A stretch of 64,000 nucleotides of DNA from JACOMS01 sp051252005. GTDB lineage: Bacteria > Pseudomonadota > Alphaproteobacteria > Caulobacterales > Maricaulaceae. The stretch lies in contig JBPOEZ010000008.1 in NCBI GenBank assembly GCA_051252005.1, positions 91,897 to 155,896 on the forward strand, read 5' to 3'. A program made the position numbers and the translations under genes. Each line of letters starts with the position of its first letter. Position 1 is the first letter of the stretch. Under the pieces are notes generated by a model that had not been told where the DNA came from, did no database searches, and worked only from the letters and a program-made list of their open reading frames with translations. This document shows, in pieces, positions 26,132 through 35,915 of the stretch.

Positions 26132-26452
26132 CTAAGCGTGCTCGCCCACCCACTCCGCTAATTTACGCTTCGTCATCGCGCCGACTTTCGTCGCAACAAC
26201 TTGCCCGTCCTTAAAGATCATCATGGTCGGAATACCGCGGACATGAAATTTCGCAGCGATTTCTGGGTCTTCTTCAATATTGATTTTTGCGACTTTCATC
26301 TTGCCGTCAAACTCGTCAGAAATTTCCTCAAGTGCCGGAGCGATTTGCTTACAAGGCGCGCAATATCCGGCCCAAAAATCAACTAAGACTGGGGTGTTTG
26401 ATCCGATAACGTCAGCATTAAAACTGTCATCTGTGACTTTTACGCTCGCCAT
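26132..26452 (-). CDS. trxA: Thioredoxin with CAPC active site
   Basis: 106 aa, classic thioredoxin fold and length, with FKDGQVV and GIPTMMIF (cis-Pro). The active site reads WAGYCAPCKQ (C31, C34) instead of the usual WAEWCGPCK: Tyr replaces the conserved Trp and Ala replaces Gly in CGPC. The codons (TGC GCG CCT TGT) are unambiguous. It should still act as a dithiol reductant, possibly with a shifted redox potential. The ATG at 26452 has GGAGA six nt upstream; a longer frame starts at 26470. It follows addA after 42 nt in the same direction, the common alphaproteobacterial order. Confidence 0.92.
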   Translation of the reverse strand: MASVKVTDDSFNADVIGSNTPVLVDFWAGYCAPCKQIAPALEEISDEFDGKMKVAKINIEEDPEIAAKFHVRGIPTMMIFKDGQVVATKVGAMTKRKLAEWVGEHA

Positions 26453-26494
26453 ATTCATTCTCCATAACATTTCGATGAGATTCGATGTGACACA

Positions 26495-29400
26495 TTAGGT
26501 AGGAAGCCCGTCAATAAGCGTCAAGGCCGCATCGAGGCGTTTTGTGTCCAAGGTCATTAAAAATGGGCCGTCCGTCCATAAAAGCGCGCAAATGATTTCG
26601 CGGCCCGGGTAAATGTCTTTCGCAAGCTCGCGGTACGCTGCCATTTGGCCCCAATAAATCTCCGGAACATCGGCCTGATCGGTTGGCGGCGGGCGGTTGG
26701 ATTTATAATCGACGATATAGACCTTATCGTCTGTCACCGCGAGGCGGTCAATTTGGGCGTTGAGATAAAGTCCTTCCGGCAACGCCCCGCCTCGCCCAGC
26801 TAAAGACACTTCTGCTTGGCTTCCGAGCGCAAAGAAAGGTGCAAACTCCGGCGCATCCAGTACCTTAAAGACTTCGTCTTTGATTTGGGCGCGCTGCGCC
26901 TCCGCCAAGTCCTGATAGCTATCCAATAGCGCAGTGGCAGCAGCGGCGCGGCGATCTAGCGGCAACTCTGGCAAGATTTCGAGAAGGCGGTGAATGATAT
27001 TCCCGCGTAGAAAACGGTCAGGGCCTGCGGCGGTGCCAAACAAGAGCGGTGAACGGACGGGCATGTCCTTTTGCGGCGCAGGGGCGAGCAGATGAGACGG
27101 GGTGACATGAGCTGGCCCCACCTGTTCTTTTTCCGCTTTAATATGCGCCCATGACGGCAAGGTCGCTGTATCCCGAGCGGCTACACCGTCTGCGCCCTTC
27201 GGCGTAAGAGGCAAGTTTCCATACCGTAACCCGTCTCCGAAGGACATCTCGAAGCTCTCTGCTTCTAGCCCTTCTAAGGCCGCGCGAACCTCGGCGTGCC
27301 AGCATCCATCAGTATAGCCTTTGCCGTTTCTATGCCCGCTCTCGAACCCGCAAACAATCAAACGTGATTCCGCCCGCGTCATGGCCACGTAAAGCAGCCG
27401 CATATATTCTTCGAGCTCGCGGAGCTTTATCGCGTCTTTCAGAGGCTGCAATATGTCCGGCGTTGTGTCAGCGCTCGGCAAATAAGCAAAGCCCTCCCCG
27501 ACCGCGACAAGGCCCGAACCGCTACGGCCTGACGGCGTTTGTGTCGTATCTGGCAAAAAGACCACGGGCGCTTCGAGGCCCTTCGCGCCGTGTACAGTCA
27601 TCACACGGACCTCACCGGAAGCCGCGTCCATTTCGCGTTTAATATCCTGATCATCACCAATGAAGGATTGCACGAAATGTTGAAGCGACGGCGCGCCGCG
27701 TCTTTGGTGGGCCAGCGCGCGGGCTAGAAAGGCTTCGAGTACATCCTTGGCTTCTACTCCGAGACGCGCGTAAATGTTTTTAAGCAGACTACCGCCCGTC
27801 CGGCTTTGCATATCGAGCACGCGTGCATAAAACTCATAGGGTGCGTAAGTATGGGAAAACTTCAAAATTTTCTCAAGGTCAGCAACCGCTGCACGCGCTT
27901 TATCGAAAGTTTGCGCCCTCAGAGATTGCCATAGAGATAATTTCCCGCGCCGCTTCGCTGTCTGAAATAGCTCGTCTTCGGTGAACCCGAATAGAGGACT
28001 CTTCAGCGCTTCCGCGAGTGATAAATCATCAGACGGCAAAAGCGTAAACCGCGAGAGCGCGAGCATATCCTTTACGGCCATAGAGTCTTTTAAGACTAGA
28101 CGGTCAGCCCCCGCCACGGGAATGCCAAGCGTTTTCATATTGCGGATAACGGCGTCAAAAAAATCATTACGGCGCCGCACAAGGATAAGAATATCTTCGG
28201 CGCGCATGCGGCGCGTTCGGCCTAGTTTGCGGTCAAATATTGGTTCACCGCTCTTGAGCCATCCAGCAATTGTCTCTGCAATCGTGCGGGCAAGTTTTTC
28301 GCGCGGACTAGATTGATCGAGAGAGTCCACAGGAGCAAAGTCCCACGGGATTTCTTCTGGCGTCTCTTCCGGCCTGGGCGCGAGAGGCCAAAGCTCAACA
28401 AGCCCTCCGTCCCGGCGAAAGGCCGTGTGTCCCGCTTCGAATGAACCTTCGCTCAGAGGGTCAAGGTTAAACATGCGCTGAATGCCTTTTTGGTCGACAA
28501 ACACAGCGTCAACAACCCGCAACACATCAGGCGATGACCGGAATGACATGCCCATGGTCACGGCTTCGTTTATATTGTCGCCGACATAATCTCGGATACG
28601 CTTAATGAACTGCTCTGGCCGAGCGCCTTGGAAGGAATAAATGGATTGTTTCTCATCCCCGACCGCAAAGAATGTCTTCGGCTTATCCATTGGCCATTCA
28701 GGGTCAGGCAGCGCAAACCCGTCTTTTAGAGCGTCAATAATTGTCCATTGATCAGGCGCAGTATCTTGCGCTTCGTCCACCAATATATGGCCAATCCCGC
28801 CGTCGAGTTTATACCGCACCCATTCGGCAGCTTCGCTATTAATCAGCAGCTTTCTGACGAGATTAATTTGGTCATCAAAATCAAGCCAGCGCCGCGCCCG
28901 CTTAGCAGCTTCGTAGCGCGCGGCATAGTCTCTGGCGATAATGAAAACCGAACGGGTCATCTCTAGGCACGTCGCTGACACAATTTTTTGAACGCACGCT
29001 AAGACCCGTAAAGCTTCGTCTGTCGGGTCCATTTTACTGGTGCCGAAAAAATCCTGCGCGGCTGGCGGCGCGCTCAGCGTAATCACTGATTTTCGAAGCG
29101 CACCTTTTTGTGTCAAGATAATGCCCGCATAGGCTTTAAAGGCGGCGGTGGGATCAGGTTCAGTCAATGCGGCTAACATCGCATTCGCTTTCTTAACGTC
29201 GTTAGCGTTAGAACTTCCAAGGAGATCATTGGCGGCGTATTTAATGGCCTGCTTGCTCTCTGTGCTCCAAGCCGCATTATATTGCTCAGCGGCCGTCGCG
29301 TCAGGGCTTAACTGTAATCGCAAGGCGAGATTATCGATGCCAACACTATTGGCCCAATGGTTTACGGCTTCTCGGTTTCCGGCGGCCCATTTGAAAATGC

Positions 29401-29995
29401 CTTCCAAGGTTTTATCGGCCTTGTCAGCGGCCAAATGCTTGATAGCGCCTGCGAGGGAACCCTCCTGATCCGCCCAAGCGGCCGCGTAAATATCTTCTTC
29501 AATTTGCCCCCGTAGCGCGGCAACATCGGCGTCTTCCATAGGTTCAAAACCGGGTAAAATTCCGGCTTCAATCGGGAACCGCGATAGCACCGTTTCACAG
29601 AATGCGTGAATGGTTTGCACCTTCAGACCATCGGGCGTTTCCAGCGCGCGAGCAAAAAGCTGCCGCGCTGCGCCAAGCTCGTCTGCATTTCGCGCTTTGG
29701 TTTCGCCGAGAAGTTCGTCTAGAGCGCTATTAAGATCACCCTCACCCATCACCGACCAGCCGCCAAGTTTTTCAAACAAGCGGGTCTGCATTTCGCTCGC
29801 CGCAGCCTTGGTATAGGTCAGGCAAAGAATTTTATCGGGGTTGGCTCCGTCAAGCAGCAGCCGAGACACACGATCAACAAGAACTTTAGTTTTCCCCGAC
29901 CCCGCATTAGCCGACGCAAGACGGGTTTTACGCGGCTCTGCGGCCATGCGCTGGTAGCGAGTGGCTTCTGTTACATCTGGGCGCGGCATACTCAT
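26495..29995 (-). CDS. addA: Double-strand break repair helicase-nuclease AddA
   Basis: 1166 aa. UvrD-family helicase with Walker A ASANAGSGKTKVLVDRV, motif II LVDEAQDTAP, motif III GDEKQSIYSFQGA, and motif VI LLYVAMTRAE; the C-terminal RecB-type nuclease domain has the catalytic VYIVDYKSNRPPP. With AddB it resects double-strand ends for RecA loading, replacing RecBCD. It overlaps the end of addB by 4 nt. Length is normal for alphaproteobacterial AddA. Confidence 0.95.
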   Translation of the reverse strand: MSMPRPDVTEATRYQRMAAEPRKTRLASANAGSGKTKVLVDRVSRLLLDGANPDKILCLTYTKAAASEMQTRLFEKLGGWSVMGEGDLNSALDELLGETKARNADELGAARQLFARALETPDGLKVQTIHAFCETVLSRFPIEAGILPGFEPMEDADVAALRGQIEEDIYAAAWADQEGSLAGAIKHLAADKADKTLEGIFKWAAGNREAVNHWANSVGIDNLALRLQLSPDATAAEQYNAAWSTESKQAIKYAANDLLGSSNANDVKKANAMLAALTEPDPTAAFKAYAGIILTQKGALRKSVITLSAPPAAQDFFGTSKMDPTDEALRVLACVQKIVSATCLEMTRSVFIIARDYAARYEAAKRARRWLDFDDQINLVRKLLINSEAAEWVRYKLDGGIGHILVDEAQDTAPDQWTIIDALKDGFALPDPEWPMDKPKTFFAVGDEKQSIYSFQGARPEQFIKRIRDYVGDNINEAVTMGMSFRSSPDVLRVVDAVFVDQKGIQRMFNLDPLSEGSFEAGHTAFRRDGGLVELWPLAPRPEETPEEIPWDFAPVDSLDQSSPREKLARTIAETIAGWLKSGEPIFDRKLGRTRRMRAEDILILVRRRNDFFDAVIRNMKTLGIPVAGADRLVLKDSMAVKDMLALSRFTLLPSDDLSLAEALKSPLFGFTEDELFQTAKRRGKLSLWQSLRAQTFDKARAAVADLEKILKFSHTYAPYEFYARVLDMQSRTGGSLLKNIYARLGVEAKDVLEAFLARALAHQRRGAPSLQHFVQSFIGDDQDIKREMDAASGEVRVMTVHGAKGLEAPVVFLPDTTQTPSGRSGSGLVAVGEGFAYLPSADTTPDILQPLKDAIKLRELEEYMRLLYVAMTRAESRLIVCGFESGHRNGKGYTDGCWHAEVRAALEGLEAESFEMSFGDGLRYGNLPLTPKGADGVAARDTATLPSWAHIKAEKEQVGPAHVTPSHLLAPAPQKDMPVRSPLLFGTAAGPDRFLRGNIIHRLLEILPELPLDRRAAAATALLDSYQDLAEAQRAQIKDEVFKVLDAPEFAPFFALGSQAEVSLAGRGGALPEGLYLNAQIDRLAVTDDKVYIVDYKSNRPPPTDQADVPEIYWGQMAAYRELAKDIYPGREIICALLWTDGPFLMTLDTKRLDAALTLIDGLPT

Positions 29996-32967
29996 GTTTC
30001 GCCCTCATCGCCAAGCTGCGCCCATTCCCCGCGCCGCGCAAGATCATCATAATCGCCGTAATCATTAGTATATTGAACGCGCGGCTGTGAAAGGTATGGC
30101 GTCTTCGGATCATCAAAAGCAGTCACGAGTTTGATCAGCATATCCAGCGCTTCGGTTTGGTATTCTTCGGCGCTCCACCCCTTTTTATTCTCTGGCGCCG
30201 TGATGTATTTCGGCTCTGATCCGCCGCCTGCGCCTTTAACCCGCATATACAGCATCTGCTCTGTCGCGCCCGGCGGCACATGATCAAATGCGCCGCGTGC
30301 TAGCATGATCGCGGTGAGCGGAAGCTGCGGATCAAAGCCGGCTTGAACCACTTTTTCGCTTGCAGGCGCGCCGGTTTTATAATCAATCACGGCATAGCCA
30401 AGGGCAGACTTTTCAATGAGGTCAGCACGGCTAGAGAGGGTAAAATTCACCTCACTCAAAGTCACGCGGCCGGTGTTCTCTGCCTGCGCATATTCCCAGC
30501 CTTTCGCGCGGCGGTCAGCAAACCATGCCGTAAGTTCTTCCGCCGCCTTCGCCAGCCTCACACGCTCTTTAATAAGGTGCGCCTCGGGGAACCGCGCCGC
30601 CAGCAAGGCCTTTTCAAAGTCTGCAGCCAGCTGTTTCGGCGCGTCATCTGGTAAGCGCGTTGTGAACCGCTTAACGAACGCTTCAAGCCCGTTATGAATG
30701 GCCGTTCCATATTCACGCGGACCGAGAGATTCGTCGAGGGCCTCTAAAGGCTCCAAATCCAAGACGGTTTGCGCGTAGATCGCGTAAGGGTCTCGTACCC
30801 ATGTACGGATTTGCGTGACGCGTAATTTGCGTTCAACAGGCCACCGCTCATCCGGATGCGGCCTTGGCTCAGGCGGCTTTACAACCTGCACGTCAGTCGC
30901 TGGCACATTGTCAAGCGCGCGCGCCCACTCAAGATAAGGGTTTGCGGTTTCTAACACATCGGAATTTTCGCCCATCGCGCCTTTGACCAAAGCCTGCAAC
31001 CGCCAGAGCCAACGCGAAGCAACGCGAGGGCCAGAATCGGAACGCATGGCGCGGGTGAAGATGACTTCGGGATTGGATGCAAGCTGCGCGAAATCATGCG
31101 CCGCTAGGCCGTATCGCCGCTCAGGCAATGACAGCCCTAAGACTTGCCGCATCCCGCGCGATAGGAATGGCTGCGCGGATAATCCCGCAGGCCAAATGCC
31201 CTCGTTCAGGCTGCCTAAAATTATCCGGTCAGCATGCACCATACGGGCTTCGAGCGGCCCTAAAATTTGCAGGCGTGGATGGGTACCATAACGCGGACGT
31301 ACAACGCGCCCTCGCATCAATGAACCCAAAAGCGACGCAAATTCCCGCCGCGTCATCGCGCCAAGACTATCCCCGTAGGCCATAAGGTCTTCGAGCATTG
31401 ACGCAGCCGTTTCCCCCGCTTCGCCTTGCCACAAGACTTCCGCGCCCGAGAGCGCATCACTGGCCGCAAAGCTTTCAGCACACCGCGTCAGCGCGGCCGC
31501 CCATTCCGGCGCCGCGCGTTTAATTTCGCCGCTGGTCATATCGGCAAGCGCGGCCTCAATTAATTGCAGAAGCTCCGGCGTTTCCTTAAACTCAGGGCGC
31601 GGGCCGCGATATTTTTTACGTTCTAAGGCGCGCCACGTCTTCGCCGCTTCGCCGCCCGAAAGGCCAAGACCTGTCAGTGAGTGTTTGCACAAAAAGGCAA
31701 GATCAACTGGGTTCTCTGGATCGCCCGCGAGGTTCAAAACGCCCGTAAGAAAGCTCCCGATGCGGGTCTCTTCCAAAGGCTCCCCTTGTGAATAATCAAC
31801 GTCAATATTCCAGCGCCGAAGCCGCGCTTTAACGCGGCGTGCAAGCGCAGGGTCCGGCGTAATTAGAGCCGCCGTCATGTCTTTTGTGTCCACAGTTTCC
31901 CGCATCATGAGCGCGATAGACAACGCTTCTTCATCTTCCGTTCGAGCCTCAATCACGGAAAGCCCCTTGAGGGCGTCCTCAAAAATATCGCCTGACGGAT
32001 AATCATGACGCAGTTTTTTAATACGTCCGGGCCAATCCGCCGTATCGCCCACAGGCACAAGGCTTTCTGAGGTAATCCGGCGGCGGGCCTTTAAGACTTT
32101 GCTTTCGTCTTTCACAACGGGCCATACGGGGACGTCGCCGCGCTCAACTCCGATTGCTGCGATCAGGTTTTTAAGCGAGTTTTGCGGATGCTCCGCTTCG
32201 ATCTTGTTCCAAGACGCTTCTGTTAATGCTGTATCCAGACCCGGAAGAACGATAACGCCGCCGGGCATAGCCGCAACGCAGCGCATCAGCTTGGCCGAGG
32301 CTTTCAAAGTCCCCGTCGAACCTGCGATAATCACGGGATGAGCAGGAGGCGTTTTCTCCCATAACCGCGTCAACGCATTCAGCAACGCCACACGGCGCTC
32401 CATCGGCTCCATCAAACCTAGCGCGTTGACATGTTTAGGCCAAAAATCCTGTATAATATCAAAAACTGTCGCGGCGTTTTGGAAATGCCGCGCGGCAAAG
32501 TCTTTAATGTCTTGTAACTTGGCCAGTCCCGAAAGACTGACTTCCTCTAGCGCCGCATCATCCAATATAGCGAGCAAAGGATCGGTTAAGGCGAGCATAC
32601 CCGCGGGATCAAGCCGCTCCCTGTTCGCGGCTTCGTGGTAGTGGCCAATAATCCGCGCCAGTTCAAACCGCCGCTGCGAGGACGGCATAGCAGGCCGAAC
32701 AAGGCCCGTTAAATAACCCGGTTCAAAGGGCGGTTCTTCTGGGTCAATATCGGCGAGCGGCCGCATACGCGGCAAAAGGCTGGCGCCTTGCCCTGCTTGC
32801 TGCCCTAAATGTACGAAGGCTACGCCAAGTTCGCGTACCGCGCGGCGGGTTGGCAAAAGGATAAGCGCATCGTCTAAATCCGCGCCGAACATATCCTTTA
32901 AGCCTCTTGCCAAAGCGGGCAAGAACGGAATGCCGGGCGGCATGTTATAGACGTTAAGCGTACTCAA
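29992..32967 (-). CDS. addB: Double-strand break repair protein AddB
   Basis: 991 aa. Alphaproteobacterial AddB: an inactivated helicase-like body (LILLPTRRAVRELG, RIILGSLNEGIWP) and a C-terminal nuclease domain with LGYAVIDYKTGAPASEK. Partner of AddA, encoded in the same operon with a 4-nt overlap. The upstream gene, the AmgK-MurU fusion, ends only one nt before its start. Confidence 0.93.
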   Translation of the reverse strand: MSTLNVYNMPPGIPFLPALARGLKDMFGADLDDALILLPTRRAVRELGVAFVHLGQQAGQGASLLPRMRPLADIDPEEPPFEPGYLTGLVRPAMPSSQRRFELARIIGHYHEAANRERLDPAGMLALTDPLLAILDDAALEEVSLSGLAKLQDIKDFAARHFQNAATVFDIIQDFWPKHVNALGLMEPMERRVALLNALTRLWEKTPPAHPVIIAGSTGTLKASAKLMRCVAAMPGGVIVLPGLDTALTEASWNKIEAEHPQNSLKNLIAAIGVERGDVPVWPVVKDESKVLKARRRITSESLVPVGDTADWPGRIKKLRHDYPSGDIFEDALKGLSVIEARTEDEEALSIALMMRETVDTKDMTAALITPDPALARRVKARLRRWNIDVDYSQGEPLEETRIGSFLTGVLNLAGDPENPVDLAFLCKHSLTGLGLSGGEAAKTWRALERKKYRGPRPEFKETPELLQLIEAALADMTSGEIKRAAPEWAAALTRCAESFAASDALSGAEVLWQGEAGETAASMLEDLMAYGDSLGAMTRREFASLLGSLMRGRVVRPRYGTHPRLQILGPLEARMVHADRIILGSLNEGIWPAGLSAQPFLSRGMRQVLGLSLPERRYGLAAHDFAQLASNPEVIFTRAMRSDSGPRVASRWLWRLQALVKGAMGENSDVLETANPYLEWARALDNVPATDVQVVKPPEPRPHPDERWPVERKLRVTQIRTWVRDPYAIYAQTVLDLEPLEALDESLGPREYGTAIHNGLEAFVKRFTTRLPDDAPKQLAADFEKALLAARFPEAHLIKERVRLAKAAEELTAWFADRRAKGWEYAQAENTGRVTLSEVNFTLSSRADLIEKSALGYAVIDYKTGAPASEKVVQAGFDPQLPLTAIMLARGAFDHVPPGATEQMLYMRVKGAGGGSEPKYITAPENKKGWSAEEYQTEALDMLIKLVTAFDDPKTPYLSQPRVQYTNDYGDYDDLARRGEWAQLGDEGET

Positions 32968-32968
32968 T

Positions 32969-34756
32969 TTAGGTCTTTAACCTTTCTTCGGACGCAGCTC
33001 TGGCTTGCGGGTCACCCACATGCATCCAAAATCCGTCAAGGACATGCCCGTAAATCGTACCGTCTTGAAGCGACAAATCCCACACTTTATTGCGGGAAAA
33101 CGGCTCTTCGGTAAATGTACTGACCTTATCCAGTTTACAGATTTGCACCCCCGCATAAACATAATCTGCATGGTCACCGGCGCGGCGAGAAATTTCCCCA
33201 GAACTTGCTCTATCAAAATCGCCTTTACCTGGATAACCGAGCGTTTGCTTTATTGGCGCAAGTAAGAGCAAATCATCCATGGTTTCAGCATCCCACGCCT
33301 CGATCAACCCCGCTAGAACACCAGTGTTTTCCGTCCAAATCGCATCAATGTTACAAATAAAGATGGGCTCTTCTCCAAGCAGCGATAGAGCTTTGACAAC
33401 GCCGCCGCCCGTTTCAAGCAGCGCAGCACGCTCGTCGGAAATAATTATCTCCGGCGCGCCTTTGCGGGTTATAAGATGCGTCTCTAAGTGATCAGCGTGA
33501 GCATGCACATTCACAACCGCGCGCTCCACTCCTGCGGCTGCGAGGCGGTCAAGCATATGATCGATCAGCGGTTTTCCGCCAACCTCAACCATCGCTTTTG
33601 ACCTATCATCTGTCAGCGGACGCATGCGCGTGCCATGCCCCGCGGCCAATACCATCGCGGTTTTTATTTTTGGCGTTTTCACAAGCACGTCCGGTACATG
33701 TGTCTCTACCCATTGTTTTAAGGCCGTAAGTTGTGGGTCATCCAAATCAGCCGTGAAGAGCTTCGCCACGCGGGGAATTAAATCCCGATAATGCGGCTTC
33801 CCGTCGCGTTTTGCGAGACGAACGAAGATGCCGAGAATTTTCGCATTCCTCTGCGCGCCCATAACGGCATAAGCCGTCTTGAAGGCGGCGTCATAGGTAA
33901 TCGCAGACTTCTCGCAAAAGCGCTTAATCATCTCTTCCCGCAACGCAGGCGTTACATCCCGGCGCGCGTCTTCAAGCAAAGACACAAGATCATAAGCGGG
34001 ATGCGCGAATAGTCCGTCTTGAAAATCGATGAGGCCAACGCGCGCTGTCGCTTCGCGCTCTGGCAGCCAGAATAGATTCTCGGCGTGAAAGTCCCGCAAA
34101 GCGAGGCCCGGCGCATGAGCATTCAAACATGTAAATAAATCTGCCCAAATATCATACCATTCAGCCTTTGTGGCCTCCGAAAGGCTTGCACCCACATCAT
34201 CAGTAAACCATTCCAAAAATAAATCTGTTTCCTCTTGCAGGGCGACTTGATCATAAGCCCTTACACGCCACGGATCGCCATGCTCGTCAAACACATCTGG
34301 AAAGCTGCAACGGTAAATCGCCGCGAGCGTATCAATCGCAGCCTCATATAAAGGGCGCTCCAAAGCGGGGTTTTCTTCAATCACGCGCGCAAAGAGCCCG
34401 TCGCCTAAGTCTTCGAGCAGGACAAACCCGGCGTCTAAATCCGCGCCCAATATATGCGGTGCAGAAAAGCCGCGCTTAGTCAGCTCTTTCGCAATAGATG
34501 TGAAGCTTTCCATGTTGGGGCCGGCGAGCCGCGCCAGCGCATTGTAACCAAGCACGCGGCGGTCTTCGACACTTGCACCTTCCGGCTCAGACGGCGCTTC
34601 CGCTGCTTTCGGCGCGTCCATCAAAACCGCTTTTTGCGGACCTAATTTCAGCCGCTCATATCCACGTGTTGAAGCATCACCGGGCACAGCTATGCGCTCC
34701 GCGTCTCCCCATCCAGCGCGGTTTAAGAAGGCTGTGATTTCGTCTTGTCTATTCAT
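32969..34756 (-). CDS. Fused AmgK-MurU cell-wall recycling enzyme
   Basis: 595 aa. Residues 1 to about 350 are an aminoglycoside-phosphotransferase-fold sugar kinase like AmgK (ALRDFHAENLFWL with the catalytic Asp222, then GLIDFQDGLF). Residues about 366-595 are a nucleotidyltransferase like MurU (MVLAAGHGTRMRPLTDDRSK). In Pseudomonas and Caulobacter, AmgK phosphorylates N-acetylmuramate at C1 and MurU makes UDP-MurNAc, bypassing early, fosfomycin-sensitive steps. Normally these are two genes between tsaE and addB; here no stop lies between them. GTG codons near residue 358 could allow a separate MurU to start. It overlaps tsaE by 8 bp. Confidence 0.9.
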   Translation of the reverse strand: MNRQDEITAFLNRAGWGDAERIAVPGDASTRGYERLKLGPQKAVLMDAPKAAEAPSEPEGASVEDRRVLGYNALARLAGPNMESFTSIAKELTKRGFSAPHILGADLDAGFVLLEDLGDGLFARVIEENPALERPLYEAAIDTLAAIYRCSFPDVFDEHGDPWRVRAYDQVALQEETDLFLEWFTDDVGASLSEATKAEWYDIWADLFTCLNAHAPGLALRDFHAENLFWLPEREATARVGLIDFQDGLFAHPAYDLVSLLEDARRDVTPALREEMIKRFCEKSAITYDAAFKTAYAVMGAQRNAKILGIFVRLAKRDGKPHYRDLIPRVAKLFTADLDDPQLTALKQWVETHVPDVLVKTPKIKTAMVLAAGHGTRMRPLTDDRSKAMVEVGGKPLIDHMLDRLAAAGVERAVVNVHAHADHLETHLITRKGAPEIIISDERAALLETGGGVVKALSLLGEEPIFICNIDAIWTENTGVLAGLIEAWDAETMDDLLLLAPIKQTLGYPGKGDFDRASSGEISRRAGDHADYVYAGVQICKLDKVSTFTEEPFSRNKVWDLSLQDGTIYGHVLDGFWMHVGDPQARAASEERLKT

Positions 34757-35180
34757 TTAAGTCTTTACCCCATCCGGTGATTACCGCTTTGCGGCCCTCC
34801 CCGTCAAACTCAACATCAATGCGCCGCGCCGTTTCCGGCAACAGATCGCCTAGCTTGTCCGGCCACTCAATCAAACATATCGCGTCTTCGAACGCGTCCA
34901 TAAGGCCCAATTCATAAGCATCGCCGGGACGCTCCAAACGGTACATATCGCAATGCCATAATTCGCAGTTTTCTGCCTCATATGTTTGCACCAAAGTATA
35001 GGTCGGCGACGGGACTTCCTCTTCGCCTGTAAGCGCCCGAATGATCCCGCGTGAAAGCGTGGTTTTTCCAGCGCCGAGCCCTCCGCTTAAAGCGATCACA
35101 TCGCCCGCGCGCAAAGACCTTGATAGCCGCTCGCCCAGCGCCAAAGTCTCGCTCTCATTTGCTAGATAAACCGTCTGCAT
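34749..35180 (-). CDS. tsaE: tRNA threonylcarbamoyladenosine ATPase TsaE
   Basis: 143 aa. Walker A is GGLGAGKTTLSRGII, followed by EVPSPTYTLVQ and LIEWPDKLGD, all TsaE signatures. With TsaB and TsaD it makes t6A37 in ANN-decoding tRNAs. The open frame runs up to 35402, but the upstream part overlaps the opposite ferredoxin gene and has no family similarity; MQTVYLANESETLALG at 35180 is the family start. Start of the tsaE-amgK/murU-addB-addA-trxA operon. Confidence 0.92.
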   Translation of the reverse strand: MQTVYLANESETLALGERLSRSLRAGDVIALSGGLGAGKTTLSRGIIRALTGEEEVPSPTYTLVQTYEAENCELWHCDMYRLERPGDAYELGLMDAFEDAICLIEWPDKLGDLLPETARRIDVEFDGEGRKAVITGWGKDLNE

Positions 35181-35252
35181 ACGCCGTGATACGCACTTGC
35201 AAAATGAATGCAACGCCTTACATAAGCTTTGAATACACAGACAGGAGTAATC

Positions 35253-35570
35253 ATGCCAAAAATCATATATATCGACGCTGAGGGCACATCCCGCGAAGTC
35301 GAAGCTAAGAACGGTACATCCATCATGGAAGCCGCTGTGCAAAATATGATTCCTGGTATCGATGCGGATTGCGGCGGCGCCTGCGCTTGCGCCACCTGCC
35401 ACGTTTACGTAGCCGAGGGCTGGCTAGAAAAGCTTAAAGACAAAGACGACATGGAAGACAGCATGCTCGACTTCGCCGAAGGCGTAGAAAACAACTCCCG
35501 CCTATGCTGCCAAATCCTCATGAACGACGAGCTCGATGGCATCACGGTCACGACACCTGAGAGCCAGTAG
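35253..35570 (+). CDS. [2Fe-2S] ferredoxin, adrenodoxin type
   Basis: 105 aa. Cluster ligands are C40, C46, C49 (DCGGACACATC) and C86 (NSRLCCQI), the adrenodoxin spacing C-x5-C-x2-C-x36-C. It carries electrons to partners such as cytochromes P450 or Fe-S assembly; neither is in the window. The ATG at 35253 has an AGGAG ribosome binding site. It is divergent from tsaE and converges on the cupin gene. Confidence 0.93.
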   Translation: MPKIIYIDAEGTSREVEAKNGTSIMEAAVQNMIPGIDADCGGACACATCHVYVAEGWLEKLKDKDDMEDSMLDFAEGVENNSRLCCQILMNDELDGITVTTPESQ

Positions 35571-35576
35571 GCTCTC
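35559..35576. terminator. Hairpin at the end of the ferredoxin gene
   Basis: GAGAGCC (35559-35565) pairs perfectly with GGCTCTC (35570-35576) across AGTA and includes the ferredoxin stop codon; a T-rich stretch follows on the plus strand. It sits between convergent genes. Confidence 0.5.
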
Positions 35577-35585
35577 TATCTATAC

Positions 35586-35912
35586 TTACTTTTGGTAGAC
35601 CCGCGAACCGCTTGAGTGTGCGACCATTAAGATGGCAGGCTCGCGGCCAACATTTCGGGTTTGGTGGATAGCCCCTGCCGGTATGAGACATGTGTCTCCG
35701 GCGGTTTTGACGCTCCATTCTTTGCCGCATCGCTGCTCAATCGTTCCCTGCATGACATGTATAGCTTCACTGCAATTTGGATGGGAATGCGCTTCTGATA
35801 ATGCGCCGACGCGAACGGTCATCTTCGCAGGACTTAAACCCGCGTCCGAAACAATGGCATCTTCCATAAGCCATTCCATCGTCACGTCATTTTCAGAAAT
35901 TTCGGCTTTCAA
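35586..35912 (-). CDS. Cupin domain protein
   Basis: 108 aa single cupin barrel. Motif 1 is seen as SEAHSHPNCSEAIHVMQG and motif 2 as GDTCLIPAGAIHQTRNVG, with metal-binding His and Glu. Such small cupins have varied roles and the substrate is unknown. It starts 3 nt after the divL stop, so it is probably co-transcribed with divL, an arrangement whose meaning is unclear. Confidence 0.85.
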   Translation of the reverse strand: MKAEISENDVTMEWLMEDAIVSDAGLSPAKMTVRVGALSEAHSHPNCSEAIHVMQGTIEQRCGKEWSVKTAGDTCLIPAGAIHQTRNVGREPAILMVAHSSGSRVYQK

Positions 35913-35915
35913 ACC

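Noticed and set aside
35181..35402. N-terminal extension of tsaE by 74 codons
   Set aside because: It lies antisense to the ferredoxin gene and has no TsaE similarity; the ATG at 35180 gives the family N-terminus.
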